Shown here in pieces: positions 16,101 through 23,373 of a DNA stretch of 36,625 nt (positions within the stretch are counted from its first letter, which is position 1; each line of letters begins with the position of its first letter). Origin of the DNA: a virus; the IMG/VR virus record IMGVR_UViG_3300032893_000179, positions 1-36,625 of that record. One strand, 5' to 3'. Below the pieces are notes generated by a model, which made no database searches, was not told the origin of the DNA, and saw only the letters and a list, made by a program, of their open reading frames with translations. The position numbers and the translations under genes are program-made.

Positions 16101-17900
16101 TTACGCTGCCAGTTCCGGGTACATCGTGCGCGGCGTCAAATGCGGCGACCGCTTCTTGGCCTCCGCGTAGGTCGTGATTAGGTCATCGGCGGTCATCTTC
16201 TTGCCGTCCGCGCGCGGCTGGCGGGAGAACGCTTCCGAGAAGCGCTGGAACATACTCGTCAGTTCCATCTTCTCATCATCCGTGACCGCGCCCGGGTCCG
16301 GCATCTTGCCATTCTCGCCGGCCCTGACCTTTTCGGCATTGCTGCGCGGCCGGCGGGCCATGATGAGCGCCTTTTGCACGTCAAGCTCGCTCATGTTGAC
16401 CACCTTGCCGCGCTCGGCAAACGTGTGAATCGGCGTGGTCGCGTCGCAGCGCATGAGGATGTCCACGATGTTCGGGCGCCCGCCCGGACGGTCGAGCTCG
16501 GACGGGTCCAGGTGCCCGGTGCGGACGGCGTTTTCGGCAAACTTCTGGATCGTTTCGCGCCTGGTTTCCTCCACGAAGTCATTCACGAACTTCTTGGATG
16601 CCTTGACCTCATTGATCATCGGTCTCAACACGCGCGACACTTCGCGGCGCACGGCCTCCGAAAATTTGGTCGCCTCCGAATGCTGCGCCAGGTGATCGCC
16701 CACGGCAGTCTCCTTTGTGTCAAGGCCCTTGGTGGCGTTGTATTCGTCGCCCACCTTGGGGATTTCCCGCTCGTGCGTGATGCCCGAGACGGTCTGGTTG
16801 TCGAGGACCTCGGCAAACTTGCCGCCGAAGCGCTTGTGGCCGTACTCGCGCATGCGGGCACAGTGCTCCGCGAGCTTTTCCATCGACGCGATTTGCTCGG
16901 TAGGGATGGGATCGACGTTGCCCCCGCCGATCGGATCGACCTCGCTCATCTTGCCCGAGGCGTACTGGTGCGCCATGGCGACCTCATCGCCTTCGGGTTC
17001 GCCGCCGCCTCCCTTGAGTTGCCCGACGATGCGGGCCACAAGTTGCAGCGTATTGTCGTCAAGGGACTCGACATCCTGAGCCGACACGCCACAATCGACA
17101 AGTTGTTTGATAAGTTCGTCGCGGCCCATTGCATCCTCCGCGTGTTTGTTGGACAGGCCGGCTTTATCGAGGGCAATCGCAACGGCCTGTTTCTGCGGCT
17201 TGCCGTGTTCCATTTCGGTTTTGATGTTTTGTCCCACAACGGCGCGGCTCGAGCCTTCTTTCAGCGGCATGGGATGTACCTCACTGAAAACACGGTGAAA
17301 TCCCTTGTTTTTGGTGATGCGCACCGTGCGGTAAAGCTGGATATTGGAAGTGACCTCGCCGAACTCGCTGTAATCGGTCGCTTCAAGGTAGTTGTCGAGA
17401 GACTTGACCTGGGCGAGCTCACCCCCTTGAAAGGAGACGGCACGCAACATTTTCCCCTTGGCAGGAACGCCCTCCGGTGGCGCGTTTTCATCGTAGATTT
17501 CGGCGGAAACGTCGTCGTAAAGGCCCTTTTCGATGCAGTGCGCGATTTTTTTGGGCACGCCCTGGACATCGCCGGCGAGCACCACGCGCTTGCCTCGGCC
17601 ATAACAGCACGGGCATGGCTGCTTGCGACCGTAAATCTCCATCTGGCCGCTATGGTCGCACCATTTGCACGGCACGATTGCCTTCCAGACATCCGTGACG
17701 TTGCCGATGCGCGGGACGCCGGTGAACTCCTGACCTTCCTCGTGTCCGATTTTGCCAGCAGGAATGAAAATTGCCTTGGGGCCTGAAGAGAATTGCCGGA
17801 AGTTGCGAATGATGTCATCGATGTCCTGCTCGGTGTATTCCCGGCCCTTGCGGGTTCCGGCCTGGAATAGCTCGATATTTTTGACCGAGAAGCCTCGCAT
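16101..17900 (-). CDS. Mu gpI-like head maturation protease and scaffold with zinc-finger insert
   Basis: 599 aa. The N-terminal ~170 residues resemble the Mu I protein family: an early GREYTEQDIDDIIRNFRQF, FIPAGKIGHEEG with His53, and LYDDVSAEIYDE with Ser132, a plausible His/Ser protease pair. Between them lies CKWC (78-81) and CPCC plus GRG (96-103), a DnaJ-like cysteine insert that such proteases normally lack. A second module at ~225-255 reads TEMEHGKPQKQAVAIALDKA, a short motif seen in various phage proteins. The remainder is helical and charged, as expected for a scaffold domain, ending PHLTPRTMYPELAA. It would build and mature the prohead. The gene starts 56 nt from a palindromic operator-like site. 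Confidence 0.7.
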   Translation of the reverse strand: MRGFSVKNIELFQAGTRKGREYTEQDIDDIIRNFRQFSSGPKAIFIPAGKIGHEEGQEFTGVPRIGNVTDVWKAIVPCKWCDHSGQMEIYGRKQPCPCCYGRGKRVVLAGDVQGVPKKIAHCIEKGLYDDVSAEIYDENAPPEGVPAKGKMLRAVSFQGGELAQVKSLDNYLEATDYSEFGEVTSNIQLYRTVRITKNKGFHRVFSEVHPMPLKEGSSRAVVGQNIKTEMEHGKPQKQAVAIALDKAGLSNKHAEDAMGRDELIKQLVDCGVSAQDVESLDDNTLQLVARIVGQLKGGGGEPEGDEVAMAHQYASGKMSEVDPIGGGNVDPIPTEQIASMEKLAEHCARMREYGHKRFGGKFAEVLDNQTVSGITHEREIPKVGDEYNATKGLDTKETAVGDHLAQHSEATKFSEAVRREVSRVLRPMINEVKASKKFVNDFVEETRRETIQKFAENAVRTGHLDPSELDRPGGRPNIVDILMRCDATTPIHTFAERGKVVNMSELDVQKALIMARRPRSNAEKVRAGENGKMPDPGAVTDDEKMELTSMFQRFSEAFSRQPRADGKKMTADDLITTYAEAKKRSPHLTPRTMYPELAA

Positions 17901-17955
17901 TTGCTTCTAACGGTAGCCCGCGCGCCGTATACTTGCAACGACACTGGTGGAAAAC

Positions 17956-17972
17956 GTCTACCTTCGGTAGAC
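17956..17972. promoter_or_regulatory. Palindrome GTCTACCTTCGGTAGAC (operator/promoter candidate)
   Basis: GTCTACC and GGTAGAC flank TTC, a perfect 7-bp inverted repeat, in the region between the divergent protease gene (minus) and XRE-MuF operon (plus). A near-copy lies at 29796-29812. A second short inverted repeat (TTGTG at 17974-17978 and CACAA at 17987-17991) follows immediately, before the XRE start. Confidence 0.5.
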
Positions 17973-18003
17973 TTTGTGGCATGAGACACAAGAGCTTATT
18001 TCG

Positions 18004-18213
18004 ATGCTAGATCCTTCGATGGCGAGGATCCGCGACCTCTACATGCGCTCGTCGCTCACGCTCGAAGAAATAGGCTTGCGCATGGGTTACGAGGCCGACA
18101 CGGCGCGCAAGGCTGCGTGGCGTTTTCTTTCGCGCACCGAGGATCCACGGATTTCCATGCTCAGACGGTTCAGTAGAGCCGTGGGCGTCACGATGGAGGA
18201 TTTGCTGAAGTGA
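18004..18213 (+). CDS. XRE/Cro-type HTH transcriptional regulator
   Basis: 69 aa from the ATG at 18004; an in-frame TTG at 17974 and an ATG at 18019 are alternatives. The sequence has the five-helix XRE plan: ARIRDLYMRSSLTLEEIGLR, a turn at MGYEADTARK, recognition-helix region TARKAAWRFLSRT, and the C-terminal MLRRFSRAVGVTMEDLLK typical of single-domain Cro-like regulators. It overlaps the MuF gene start as GTGA, so both are co-translated. A palindrome 32 nt upstream is a natural candidate for its binding site, and a near-copy precedes the portal gene. Confidence 0.7.
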   Translation: MLDPSMARIRDLYMRSSLTLEEIGLRMGYEADTARKAAWRFLSRTEDPRISMLRRFSRAVGVTMEDLLK

Positions 18214-20297
18214 GCAATCTTTCGGCGCTCGCCGTGGCCATGCTCGAGCCCGATGCCGATCGCAACGTGCTGGCATCTCTTGCCGACTACGACGATCATT
18301 TGGACGCACTTCTCAATGACGGCGGCGAACTCGCCCGTCTGTCGGAACTCTGCCAATTCTCTGAACAAATCGCAGTCGGCGGACAGGACGGCGACAAAAT
18401 CGAATCCCTGATGAGCGCCGCCCAAAAGGAAGGCGCCGCCACCCTCGCTCGCCTATCCACAAAAGCCCTCGCCCGTGCCATGCGCCGCGGCCCGGCCGCT
18501 TTCCTCAGGCGCTCGGGACGCTTCTTTGACTTCGATGAGCTGTGCGAGTTACAAGAGGTTTTCGCCAAGGCCGCTGCAATGGCAGACCTGCTCGGGCGCT
18601 CGCGCATCCGGTTGCGAGCGGCAAAGGCCGAGCAATATTCCGAGGATGAACTTACCGACTGGTCATGCTTCGCGACGACGGCAATCAAGCCGCTGGCGCC
18701 GATGGATGCGCTGGAGTATTTCAGGAAGCTCGTGCCGAGGCTGGGGATTGATCCAGAGCATTTTGGACCACGAATGTATCGAACCGCTTTCACGATGTCC
18801 GAAGCGAGTTCCACGACGATCTTGAAGAAGTGCCAAAAGGTTATTGCGGACCTTGTGGCAAGCGGCGAGGCGCCACGAAAGGGACGGTTAAAGATCCAAA
18901 GGATTCTTGAGAAGGCTGGCGTCACGCCGGGAGAAGGTTACGCCGAGATGGTCGTCAGGACCAACGTTGGCGAAATTTACCGTCACTCCATGCAAGAGGA
19001 GTTTCTTGATCCAGATTTACGCGACACGTTTCCATGTTGGCGTTTTCTTGGCGTACAAGATGGGCGCGAACGGCACGGGCCTTTGCCTCATAAACCTGAT
19101 CACCGCCGATGGTTCGGCAAATACTTTTCTCGCGATGTCCTTTTTGCCGACGTGCGAGGCCGAGAAGCCCGCGACGTTTGCAACTGCGTTCTTCCGGGAA
19201 ACCAAGTACACGGCAACATTAGGGCGATGTCAAAATCCTGGTATTCGGGGGATGCCTTTGAAGTGAAAATGGCGAGCGGGGTTCTTTTTACTGTCACTCG
19301 AAATCACCCCATATTTACCGAAGATCGTCTCACGGCGGCGTGCCATCTCCAGAAGGGTATGAAGACGTGGTCCCACTTTAATCAAAATCATTTTCTGGCG
19401 GACTGTAACATAGATCAGGCACCAGCCCTGATCGAGGATGTATTCGATTCTCTTCCTCCTGGACTTGATAGTAAACCCGTGTCGCGTCTCGATTTCCACG
19501 GCGATGGGGAATTCATCAAGAGCGATGTCCACGAAATAAGGACCAACCGCAACGGACTGCTGGCAAGGTATCTGCATCGCGCGAAGCCACTCGATAACGT
19601 CGCTCTCGAATCTGCCCTTGACGGACGCATGAGCAGCGTGGACTTGGCGAAGCCGTTGATCTTGCGTCATCATGGACCACTTGAGGGATTCGGACTCGGA
19701 CTGGTTGCGGGCAGTTATTCCCATCCGGAGCAATCGCCTTCTTATAGTCCGACGACTGGTGCCGAATTTAATTGCCAAGGCGTTCTCGGACATGTGGCTG
19801 TCTCTATAAAGAGCGCACAATTCGTTATCGGAAAGGAAAACTTTGTCGCGTTTTCCGATCGCGATTTGGCTTCTCCATTTCGTCACGGTTCCATGACTGA
19901 CGCCGAACTTGGCGGCTATTTCTTGGATGTTAAGACCGGAGCGGACAATTTCTTCAATATCGGAAGGCATTGGTCGTCGCGGCTTCAGTCGGATTTCAGC
20001 ATTGTGTTTCAAGAGGAAACTTTTCATTGTCCCGTGGCTTATGCCCGCTTCATTTGCCAGCTGACCGCAGCTTACCCCAGACATGTATTTCTTGATAAAG
20101 TAGTCAGCGTCAAGCGTTTTCATCACGAAGGCCCTGTGTACAACGTGGAAACCAACGTGGGCTATTTTACGATTGGAAATGAGAAAGGGATAGCGGCACT
20201 GTCAAAAAATTGTCGCTGCGACATGCAGCCCATATCGAAATATCAATGGGCAAGACTCAAGGCTAAAGGCGCCCGTCTTTCGCGCGCTCCGTCCTAA
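18210..20297 (+). CDS. MuF-like minor head protein precursor containing an intein
   Basis: 695-aa precursor from the GTG at 18210, preceded by GGAGGA and overlapping the XRE stop. The N-terminal ~220 residues are helical. The MuF domain spans ~235-325: YAEMVVRTNVGEIYRHSM, PCWRFLGVQDGRERHGPLPH, and a Trp-containing segment leading to DVCN. It resumes after the intein with CRCDMQPISKYQW, so the extein junction rebuilds the conserved CNCRC of MuF proteins. Spliced length is 353 aa. MuF proteins enter the capsid interior near the portal. The gene is on the opposite strand from the rest of the head genes and away from the portal, which is unusual. Its stop overlaps the convergent fibre gene stop. 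Confidence 0.8.
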   Translation: MSNLSALAVAMLEPDADRNVLASLADYDDHLDALLNDGGELARLSELCQFSEQIAVGGQDGDKIESLMSAAQKEGAATLARLSTKALARAMRRGPAAFLRRSGRFFDFDELCELQEVFAKAAAMADLLGRSRIRLRAAKAEQYSEDELTDWSCFATTAIKPLAPMDALEYFRKLVPRLGIDPEHFGPRMYRTAFTMSEASSTTILKKCQKVIADLVASGEAPRKGRLKIQRILEKAGVTPGEGYAEMVVRTNVGEIYRHSMQEEFLDPDLRDTFPCWRFLGVQDGRERHGPLPHKPDHRRWFGKYFSRDVLFADVRGREARDVCNCVLPGNQVHGNIRAMSKSWYSGDAFEVKMASGVLFTVTRNHPIFTEDRLTAACHLQKGMKTWSHFNQNHFLADCNIDQAPALIEDVFDSLPPGLDSKPVSRLDFHGDGEFIKSDVHEIRTNRNGLLARYLHRAKPLDNVALESALDGRMSSVDLAKPLILRHHGPLEGFGLGLVAGSYSHPEQSPSYSPTTGAEFNCQGVLGHVAVSIKSAQFVIGKENFVAFSDRDLASPFRHGSMTDAELGGYFLDVKTGADNFFNIGRHWSSRLQSDFSIVFQEETFHCPVAYARFICQLTAAYPRHVFLDKVVSVKRFHHEGPVYNVETNVGYFTIGNEKGIAALSKNCRCDMQPISKYQWARLKAKGARLSRAPS
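19185..20210 (+). mobile_element. Intein in MuF protein (342 aa)
   Basis: The intein starts at Cys326 (CVLPGNQVHG, block A) and has block B as FTVTRNHPIFT, with Thr363 and His366 of the TxxH motif. Near the end is VYNVETNVGYFTI (block F-like). It finishes ALSKN followed by Cys668 as the +1 nucleophile. The terminal Asn667 is present; the usual penultimate His is Lys, a known tolerated variant in some inteins, so splicing needs testing. No LAGLIDADG endonuclease motif is visible in the sense frame. The middle instead lies opposite the antisense nuclease ORF. Confidence 0.8.
19230..20123 (-). CDS. Homing-endonuclease-like protein encoded antisense inside the intein
   Basis: 297 aa from the ATG at 20121-20123 (a GTG one codon upstream is possible); the ORF is wholly within 19185-20210 and its codons are in register with the sense codons. 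Residues ~16-40, 65-86 and 112-134 each form a helix-turn-helix (ANEAGISHGTMKSFLLKH; AAKFGVSHGTVTKWR; AIKFGTSRRTIRRRL). Residues ~172-242 resemble a Vsr/PD-(D/E)XK nuclease: Glu174 in FESDVIEWL, Asp200 in YFVDIALDEF, PIAVEIETRH with Glu211, Glu213 and His216, then RKRIEYILDQGWCLIYV. Multi-HTH plus Vsr-like nuclease fits an EDxHD-type homing endonuclease. The last residues overlap intein block B and the start overlaps the approach to block F. Transcripts from the minus-strand fibre gene could read into it. Confidence 0.7.
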   Translation of the reverse strand: MKTLDADYFIKKYMSGVSCGQLANEAGISHGTMKSFLLKHNAEIRLKPRRPMPSDIEEIVRSGLNIQEIAAKFGVSHGTVTKWRSQIAIGKRDKVFLSDNELCALYRDSHMSENALAIKFGTSRRTIRRRLLRMGITARNQSESESLKWSMMTQDQRLRQVHAAHASVKGRFESDVIEWLRAMQIPCQQSVAVGPYFVDIALDEFPIAVEIETRHGFTIKSRRKRIEYILDQGWCLIYVTVRQKMILIKVGPRLHTLLEMARRRETIFGKYGVISSDSKKNPARHFHFKGIPRIPGF

Positions 20298-22516
20298 AAC
20301 GCCGCCTCGATATTCGGCAAGGGCGTCGTCGGCGCCGCACTCACCTTGAAATGCTTGTTCACCAGGCCGCTCGAATCCGTGAGCTTGTAGGTCGCAAGCT
20401 GAACCAGAGTGACTTGACACAAACCATTCGAATCGCTCGTGAAGGACACCGGATTGGTGCTGTACGCATCGGTGGGGTCCGCCGTGCTTTCCAGCGTTAC
20501 CGAGAATTTGATGCCCGTCTTGAGATTCCCCTGCGCGTCGTAGACGTTGAAGAAGCAGTTGCTTGTACCCACACCCGTGCTTGGCTGAATCGTCGGAATG
20601 AGCGTCAACGTGATCGTCAGGTTGGCCGAACCAGTCGAATCCCAATGTCCCGAACCGTCGATGGTGTGCGTCGTCGGCGTGTAGCGATAGCCCGGGCTGG
20701 TCACGGAGAGGACCAGGCCGCTCCCCGCGTTGAGGCTGAAGGACGCGACGCCGCTGCTGTTGCTCGCTGTCAGCGCCTGCTGCGTGCCGCTGATGCGGAC
20801 GTTGGCACCAGGAATCGGCGTGCTTCCGTCGCTCGTGACGATGACCTCGACCGCAAAGGCACCGGAACCCGAGCCGCCTGATGGAGCGTTGGCCAGGGCT
20901 TGGCCGGTGAAGACGCTGCTGCCCTGTGTTGTGAAGGCGCTACCGAGCTGCGTGACGATGATCTTGCTGATGGTGCCGTTGCCGCCTGCCGTCACGGAGT
21001 CGAGGCCGTCCGCAGCGAGCTTGTAGCCCGTCTTGTCGGTGATGCTGCCCACAGTGACTGCACTTGCCACAGAGCCTACAGGCGATGTCGCCATGGCGCT
21101 GACCACGGCTGCAGGAACGGCGACCACGTTGCTGTTGACGGTCGTGAGAGCGCTGGAGGTTGCCAGGCCGGACTGAATTTTTGTGACCGCGTCCGCCTTG
21201 ACTCCTGCGGCCGTGAGCCAATCGGTCGGCACTGCCGGGAGGTTTGTCAGAGTCGTCACGGTGGTTATCGTGCCCGCCGTGATGTTGGTGGGTGTGGCCA
21301 GGCCGTTTTGGATCTTGGTGACGGCGTCGGCTTTAACGCCGGCCGCTGCAATCCAGTCGGTGGGGATGGTCGGAAGCGTGATTGCTGCCGCCACGCTGCC
21401 TACGGGAGCGGTCGCCATGGCAGAAACGAAGGCCGCTACGAGGGTCGATTGATCTATCAGATCGTTCTTGGCCGCTCCAATCGAGGCCGTGCCGATGTAG
21501 GCTCCGGCCGTTATCGCTCCCGAGGCCGTCACCGTCTGACCGCCAAACTGAGCAGCGTCCACTGCCGCAATTACACTCGCTCCCACAATCGTGCCGCTGC
21601 TTCCGAGATTAACATCTTTTGTCCCGGAGAACGTTGCACCATTGCCGAAACTCACGGTGCCCGTAATGCCGCATTGGGCAACAAAACCATCGCCAGATCC
21701 ATTTGTGGAAGCCGCTCCATGGCCACCGATTGCGCGGAATCCTGCCGCTGCGGTATTGCCTGCCCCTGTTGCGGCCGCACCGCCTGCTGCCAAGATGCCT
21801 TCGCCAGCAGCCGTTCCACCGGAGGCTGCTCCCCCCGTTGTCAAGAAACCAGGATTTCCCGCTCCCTGCGCCACGCTGTAGATGCCGCTGCCCGTGGTCG
21901 CGCCGCCAGAGCCAACAATACCCGAACCGTTTGCGCCTCCGATGGCATAAAGTCCGGCTCCCGTGCCATTGCCCGTGAGCGATAGTGCCGGCAGGTTGCT
22001 GCCCGATTGCGTGACCACGATGCCGCCTGTTATCTGGAACGTGCCGTTGAAGTAGGCCGCCGCTGCACCGGCACCGCCAACGAAGTCCACCCCAGGAAAT
22101 CCGCTGGAACCGGTGGCTGTGATGCCTGGCCCGGAAGTGCCCGTGAAGCTGGCTGCCGCGTTGGCACCGGCGATCAGCAGGCCAGTGTTTCCGCCTGCGA
22201 CCGCATCTGGGATGCAACCAGCGAAGAAGTCCTTGGAATCGGTCCAGATGATCGCGTTGTCGGTGACCGAACTGACCGTGGCGGCGATGCGCAAGCAGCA
22301 GACATCGCCCACGGCCAAGGTGGGCAGCGTGACGCTGGCGTAGTAACTACCGGTTACGCTGTCGGCGGTCAGGGACACCGTCACCGTGGCGCCGTTGGCG
22401 ACCCCGTTGACGTACAGGACGCCCGTGGGCAGGGAATCGGCGTTGGTCCTGGCACCGGTAGAAAAGGACCGCGTGGTAAAACAGACGCTTATCGTTTGTC
22501 CTGATCGTACTGCCAT
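20294..22516 (-). CDS. Gly/Ala/Ser-rich tail fibre-like protein with C-terminal Ig-like domain
   Basis: 740 aa, starting MAVRSGQTISVCFTTRSFST. The N-terminal ~100 residues form a beta domain. Residues ~110-350 are very Gly/Ala/Thr-rich with short repeats (GSGIVGSGGATTGSGIYSV, AAGGAAATGAGNTAAAG), typical of fibre shafts. Two internal repeats follow: a block around VPTDWLTAAGVKADAVTKIQ occurs twice, and VSAMATAPVGSVAAA recurs as VSAMATSPVGSVASA. Residues ~560-640 resemble a carboxypeptidase-regulatory/Ig-like domain (PIPGANVRISGTQQALTASN). Probably a fibre or adhesin. It starts 4 nt after the stop of the preceding gene and converges on the MuF gene. Confidence 0.6.
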   Translation of the reverse strand: MAVRSGQTISVCFTTRSFSTGARTNADSLPTGVLYVNGVANGATVTVSLTADSVTGSYYASVTLPTLAVGDVCCLRIAATVSSVTDNAIIWTDSKDFFAGCIPDAVAGGNTGLLIAGANAAASFTGTSGPGITATGSSGFPGVDFVGGAGAAAAYFNGTFQITGGIVVTQSGSNLPALSLTGNGTGAGLYAIGGANGSGIVGSGGATTGSGIYSVAQGAGNPGFLTTGGAASGGTAAGEGILAAGGAAATGAGNTAAAGFRAIGGHGAASTNGSGDGFVAQCGITGTVSFGNGATFSGTKDVNLGSSGTIVGASVIAAVDAAQFGGQTVTASGAITAGAYIGTASIGAAKNDLIDQSTLVAAFVSAMATAPVGSVAAAITLPTIPTDWIAAAGVKADAVTKIQNGLATPTNITAGTITTVTTLTNLPAVPTDWLTAAGVKADAVTKIQSGLATSSALTTVNSNVVAVPAAVVSAMATSPVGSVASAVTVGSITDKTGYKLAADGLDSVTAGGNGTISKIIVTQLGSAFTTQGSSVFTGQALANAPSGGSGSGAFAVEVIVTSDGSTPIPGANVRISGTQQALTASNSSGVASFSLNAGSGLVLSVTSPGYRYTPTTHTIDGSGHWDSTGSANLTITLTLIPTIQPSTGVGTSNCFFNVYDAQGNLKTGIKFSVTLESTADPTDAYSTNPVSFTSDSNGLCQVTLVQLATYKLTDSSGLVNKHFKVSAAPTTPLPNIEAAF

Positions 22517-22520
22517 GGGA

Positions 22521-23366
22521 TCACCACCTGACTATGGAAGACTGAAGGATGCCGCCCGATAGGATGGGGGCGCCGGTACCGCCTGCTGGCGGACTCGCCG
22601 CTTTGAAAGCCGCAATCGTTGCTGCCGCTCCCTGCGATGTCTGCCACGAAAATTTCGGATTGACAGCACTGGCCGATGTCTGAATGAGATAGGCGAATGT
22701 GATACCTAGCGCGTTGGCGGCGACGTTGGCCTGGTGCTCCTGAATGTGGAAACTGCTGTCAATCGTGTAGGTGTCCGATGCACCACTATTGACAGCTAAT
22801 GCAGCTAAGAGAACGTCGCCGCCTTGACTTGGACTGGCACTGCCGGTTTGTAGATTGGTTAATCCTGTATTACCCGCTCCATGATTGGTGCCGCTGTCGT
22901 AGGGTGAAGAAGTCACGACTGCCGAAAAGCCGATTACCGCGATGGACGGGAATGTCGTGCCGCCGGAGTATTGCCAGTAATCATTAGCTCGGCCTGAATA
23001 GTTCGCGAAATAGTAAATCGTTGAACGGCATACGCTGGCCCCGTCCGTATACGATGTCAAAGCGGTCGGCCCATGGGCGTCTCTGCTTAGCACTGTGCCG
23101 AGGCTTGCCCCGGCGTAATCTGATACGGCCACTGCAACAAAGCCAGATGTCGATGAATCAATTCCGCTTGTCGGAGTTGTGACGCTGCCACCACTGTCGC
23201 TGGATACCGCGGAGGTGGAAAATACTTCTGTAATCGGCGCAAAGTGTTCCGGGACTGACTTGATAGCCCGAATAACTTCCTCATCCGTAACCTCGCTGCG
23301 CAGGCTGGCACGCCCCTGACTTTCGAGCCAGCGACGGTATTCAAGCTGTTTTTGACGGCGGTTCAT
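22521..23366 (-). CDS. Virion protein with DEEV-AI-VP N-terminal motif
   Basis: 281 aa from the ATG at 23364-23366, chosen because AAGG lies 6 nt upstream and the N-terminus MNRRQKQLEYRRWLESQG then matches that of the 1636-2658 product (MKSRRARQAEYKAW). The open frame starts 16 codons earlier, inside the tailspike gene. VTDEEVIRAIKSVPEHFAP follows. The body is Ser/Thr/Gly-rich with beta character (TSGFVAVAVSDYAGASLGTV) and an Ala-rich C-terminus. Its place between the tailspike and fibre genes suggests a fibre-associated or adsorption protein. No enzymatic motif is seen. Confidence 0.6.
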   Translation of the reverse strand: MNRRQKQLEYRRWLESQGRASLRSEVTDEEVIRAIKSVPEHFAPITEVFSTSAVSSDSGGSVTTPTSGIDSSTSGFVAVAVSDYAGASLGTVLSRDAHGPTALTSYTDGASVCRSTIYYFANYSGRANDYWQYSGGTTFPSIAVIGFSAVVTSSPYDSGTNHGAGNTGLTNLQTGSASPSQGGDVLLAALAVNSGASDTYTIDSSFHIQEHQANVAANALGITFAYLIQTSASAVNPKFSWQTSQGAAATIAAFKAASPPAGGTGAPILSGGILQSSIVRW

Positions 23367-23373
23367 GTTTGCC

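Noticed and set aside
16374-17786. 470-codon open frame on the plus strand opposite the protease/scaffold gene
   Set aside because: It is a GC-driven shadow with no recognisable motifs and lies wholly within a gene that has clear gpI-like features.
20900-21985. 361-codon Cys/Arg-rich plus-strand frame opposite the fibre gene
   Set aside because: The repetitive Cys-Arg-Gly composition mirrors the Gly/Ala/Thr repeats of the fibre gene; no ribosome-binding site.
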